Assembly: GCA_009692185.1 (NCBI GenBank)
Contig: SHZT01000002.1
Span: 97,455-161,454 of the forward strand
DNA from: Gemmatimonadota bacterium
Lineage (GTDB): Bacteria > Gemmatimonadota > Gemmatimonadetes > Gemmatimonadales > GWC2-71-9
Direction: 5' to 3'
Length of the DNA: 64,000 nucleotides
In this document: positions 62,229 through 64,000 of the stretch, one piece after another
How the letters are laid out: every line of letters starts with the position of its first letter
Numbering within the stretch: position 1 is the stretch's first letter
The notes under the pieces: model-generated
What the model was told of the DNA's origin: nothing
Databases searched by the model: none
Seen by the model: only the letters and a program-made list of their open reading frames with translations
Translations under genes and position numbers: made by a program

Positions 62229-63209
62229 ATGACGGCACGCCGAATCCGCGCCCTGCTGCTCGCCACGCTCCTCACGGGGTGCGGCGACGGGCTGGGCACC
62301 GAGAGCTTCGACCCGATGGCGTCGAGCCAGAAGGCCCAGCAGGCCTTTGGCATTGTCACCAGCAATCCGGCGGTGCAGGACTTTGCCGCACTATCCGGGG
62401 CGTTCACCTGGACCGGCGCGCCGCCGCTCCTTCCGTCTCCTCTTTCGCCTGCCTCCGCCAGCCCGATGGACATCCTGCCGGCCACCGCGCTCGGCAAGAC
62501 GTTCACCTACAACCCACAGACCGGGAAATACGCCTCAAGCGGCCAGCCGGGCGCTCCGGCGAATGGCGTCCGCTACCTGCTGTACAAGGTGGATAACACT
62601 ACGAAAGCCATCGTTCTTCCGGCCGAGTCTGTGGGATACCTCGACCTGACCAACGAAACCACGCCTTCGCCGAATTCCCTGGGAATCAAGGCGGTGGTCA
62701 ACAACATCACCGTGCTCGACTACAAGGCGACCGGCACCGCCTCGGGGGCGAGCATCAGCCTCACGGCCAAGGGCAACGTGGCCAACGCGACCGGTCAACT
62801 GGCCTTCGACTTGTCCCAGAACCACGTCCCCACAACCGGGATCAAGGTGGACTACAAGGTCACCGCCCCGACGCCGGACGTGAGCATCCAGGTCGTGCTG
62901 AGCGCGCCCCCGGGCAGCGGGGTCAAGAGCACGGTCACATTGACCGTGACCGAGGGCAGGAACAAGCTCGAGGTCAACGCGATCGGGAACGACGCGGCTG
63001 TCGAAGGTTCGGTCCGGTACAACAAATCCACGCTGGCCAAGATTTCCGGCTCGGGTGCGAACCCGGTGTTCACCGGACAGGGCGGGCGCCAGCTGTCCGC
63101 ACAGGACCTCGAAGGACTGAAAACACTGTTCGCCTTCGTCGACGAACTCTTCGACGGGATCGACAACCTGCTCGCTCCCGCCTACTTCGTGCTCGGGTTC
63201 ACCCTGTGA
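62229..63209 (+). CDS. Hypothetical lipoprotein
   Basis: A 326-residue protein with a lipobox (LLATLLTGC at about residue 20). The mature part is Ser/Thr/Gly-rich and beta-stranded (VVNNITVLDYKATGTASGAS, STVTLTVTEGRNKLEVNAIG), with a short helical end. I do not recognise the family. ATG 62229 is preferred over TTG 62217. The stop overlaps the next start (GTGA). Confidence 0.8.
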   Translation: MTARRIRALLLATLLTGCGDGLGTESFDPMASSQKAQQAFGIVTSNPAVQDFAALSGAFTWTGAPPLLPSPLSPASASPMDILPATALGKTFTYNPQTGKYASSGQPGAPANGVRYLLYKVDNTTKAIVLPAESVGYLDLTNETTPSPNSLGIKAVVNNITVLDYKATGTASGASISLTAKGNVANATGQLAFDLSQNHVPTTGIKVDYKVTAPTPDVSIQVVLSAPPGSGVKSTVTLTVTEGRNKLEVNAIGNDAAVEGSVRYNKSTLAKISGSGANPVFTGQGGRQLSAQDLEGLKTLFAFVDELFDGIDNLLAPAYFVLGFTL

Positions 63210-64000
63210 AGCAGAAGACGCGACTGGCCCTCTCCCTTCTCCTGGGCATCCCCTCGTGCGGGGGACGGGCCAGCAGCATTCAGCCGATTTTCGTCGAAGG
63301 GCACGCCGTCACGATGGCCGGTGACAGTCTGTTCGCGGTCACCCTGTCCGGACAGCCCGGCCTGCTGATTCGCAACCGTGCGACCGGCAAGGGCCAGATG
63401 ATCGGGACGGCCGTCCTGCACAACCCGGCCCACGCGCAGTGGTTCGACGGAACGTGGTACGTCTCCGATGTCGAGAACGGCCGGCCCGAGATCGCCGTCC
63501 TCGCCGCGGATGGCACGCTCAAGGAACGCATCGCCCTGGGCGGCGTCACCAACACGCCGCACCAGTTCGCCGTCATGCCCGGAGGGGAGATCGTCGTGGA
63601 AGGCCAGGGCGGGAAACTGGTAATGCTCAAGGGCGGTAAGACGTCCACCTACGCGGAGACCGAGTCCAGCGGCCGGACCGGCCTCCTGGTCGCGGCGGGC
63701 GGGGGCGTGGTGCACGGGATTCCCGACAAGTACGTCACGCTCTACAACGGGTTCGGCCACATTCGCTGGCGCATCGACTGGCCTTGGGCCAAGACCGCGT
63801 TCATCAGCGATATCGCGGTGGACTACAACGGACGTATCCACCTCATCGGCGGCGTTCCGAGGGACGGCACGTTCGTCGTGTATACACTGTCAACGGCGAC
63901 GGGCGAGGTGGTGCGGTGGTCCATTCCCGGCCCCAAGGCGACGTTCACGGTGAACGTCCCCGGAAACCTCGAGCCGACCGACGCGGCCCAATGGACGAAG
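63206..64000 (+). CDS. Beta-propeller lipoprotein (3' end outside window)
   Basis: GTG 63206 overlaps the previous stop, and the frame is open to the window end (265 codons). The leader KQKTRLALSLLLGIPSCGG has a lipobox-like end. Repeated propeller-blade phrases follow (LLIRNRATGKGQMIGTAV, WFDGTWYVSDVENGRPEIAV, DIAVDYNGRIHLIGGV), as in NHL/SMP-30-like sensors or carriers. It is coupled to the upstream lipoprotein, so the two may form an outer-membrane pair. Confidence 0.8.
   Translation, partial: MKQKTRLALSLLLGIPSCGGRASSIQPIFVEGHAVTMAGDSLFAVTLSGQPGLLIRNRATGKGQMIGTAVLHNPAHAQWFDGTWYVSDVENGRPEIAVLAADGTLKERIALGGVTNTPHQFAVMPGGEIVVEGQGGKLVMLKGGKTSTYAETESSGRTGLLVAAGGGVVHGIPDKYVTLYNGFGHIRWRIDWPWAKTAFISDIAVDYNGRIHLIGGVPRDGTFVVYTLSTATGEVVRWSIPGPKATFTVNVPGNLEPTDAAQWTK

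Overview
The window is GC-rich bacterial chromosome with genes packed on both strands and many 1-4 nt start/stop overlaps. The gene repertoire suggests a Gemmatimonadota-like soil or freshwater bacterium: paralogous MacB/FtsX permease pairs, many secreted proteins ending their signal peptides in A-Q, an S9 peptidase, DUF885, PhoD, a choice-of-anchor-B propeller, DinB/DUF1569 proteins and a bacillithiol deacetylase. This is inferred from content only; there is no rRNA or marker tree here. I found no tRNA, rRNA, CRISPR array or complete transposon.

Layout. 1-3784 (+): the end of a MacB-type permease pair, then a two-gene NarL-type sensor/regulator operon. 3835-4906: a ChrB-like gene remnant and an unknown secreted protein bracketed by two near-identical hairpins. 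4903-9864 (-): a compact Calvin-cycle operon cbbL-cbbS-cbbX-prk-tal with red-type (Form IC/D) RuBisCO. 10035-12547 (+): a second permease pair. 12557-16124 (+): bacillithiol deacetylase, cysteine desulfurase, tRNA thiolase MnmA and a HmuY-like protein. 16078-22732 (-): a His-motif membrane protein with partners, outer-membrane barrels, a ThuA protein and a deletion junction joining an efflux adaptor to a sortilin-like tail. 22874-25921: an ABC-F ATPase, then an arsR regulator with a 22-residue Cys-rich micropeptide, then MsrA. 26031-29849 (+): the histidine-degradation genes hutU-hutG-hutI. 29891-37634 (-): PhoD, a metallo-beta-lactamase-fold protein, a dicarboxylate symporter, small domain proteins and several truncated genes. 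37750-47057: envelope proteins, a frameshifted glycosyltransferase, DUF885, two DinB proteins, a frameshifted MFS transporter and TerC. 47160-51187: a protease-like protein, a poly-cysteine leader peptide followed by a flavin-reductase remnant, an ATP-grasp enzyme and an FMNH2-dependent monooxygenase. 51284-64000: a propeller protein, S9 peptidase, aldo/keto reductase, a KefB-type antiporter, PdxH, an M28 peptidase, a DUF4160/DUF2442 pair and lipoproteins.

The most interesting loci are the poly-Cys leader upstream of what looks like a sulfonate- or sulfone-desulfurisation cluster (48203-50762), the arsR-micropeptide unit with a near-consensus promoter/operator (24887-25351), and the red-type RuBisCO operon. 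Two wider patterns stand out. First, many genes are cut by internal or terminal deletions (ChrB, MOSC, adaptor/sortilin, ICMT, AlkD, FMN reductase, clan AA protease). Second, intergenic spaces repeatedly carry about 8-bp tandem repeats, often as two inverted arms, sometimes translated into the ends of neighbouring proteins. Two further frameshifts lie in short G/C homopolymers and may be sequencing errors.
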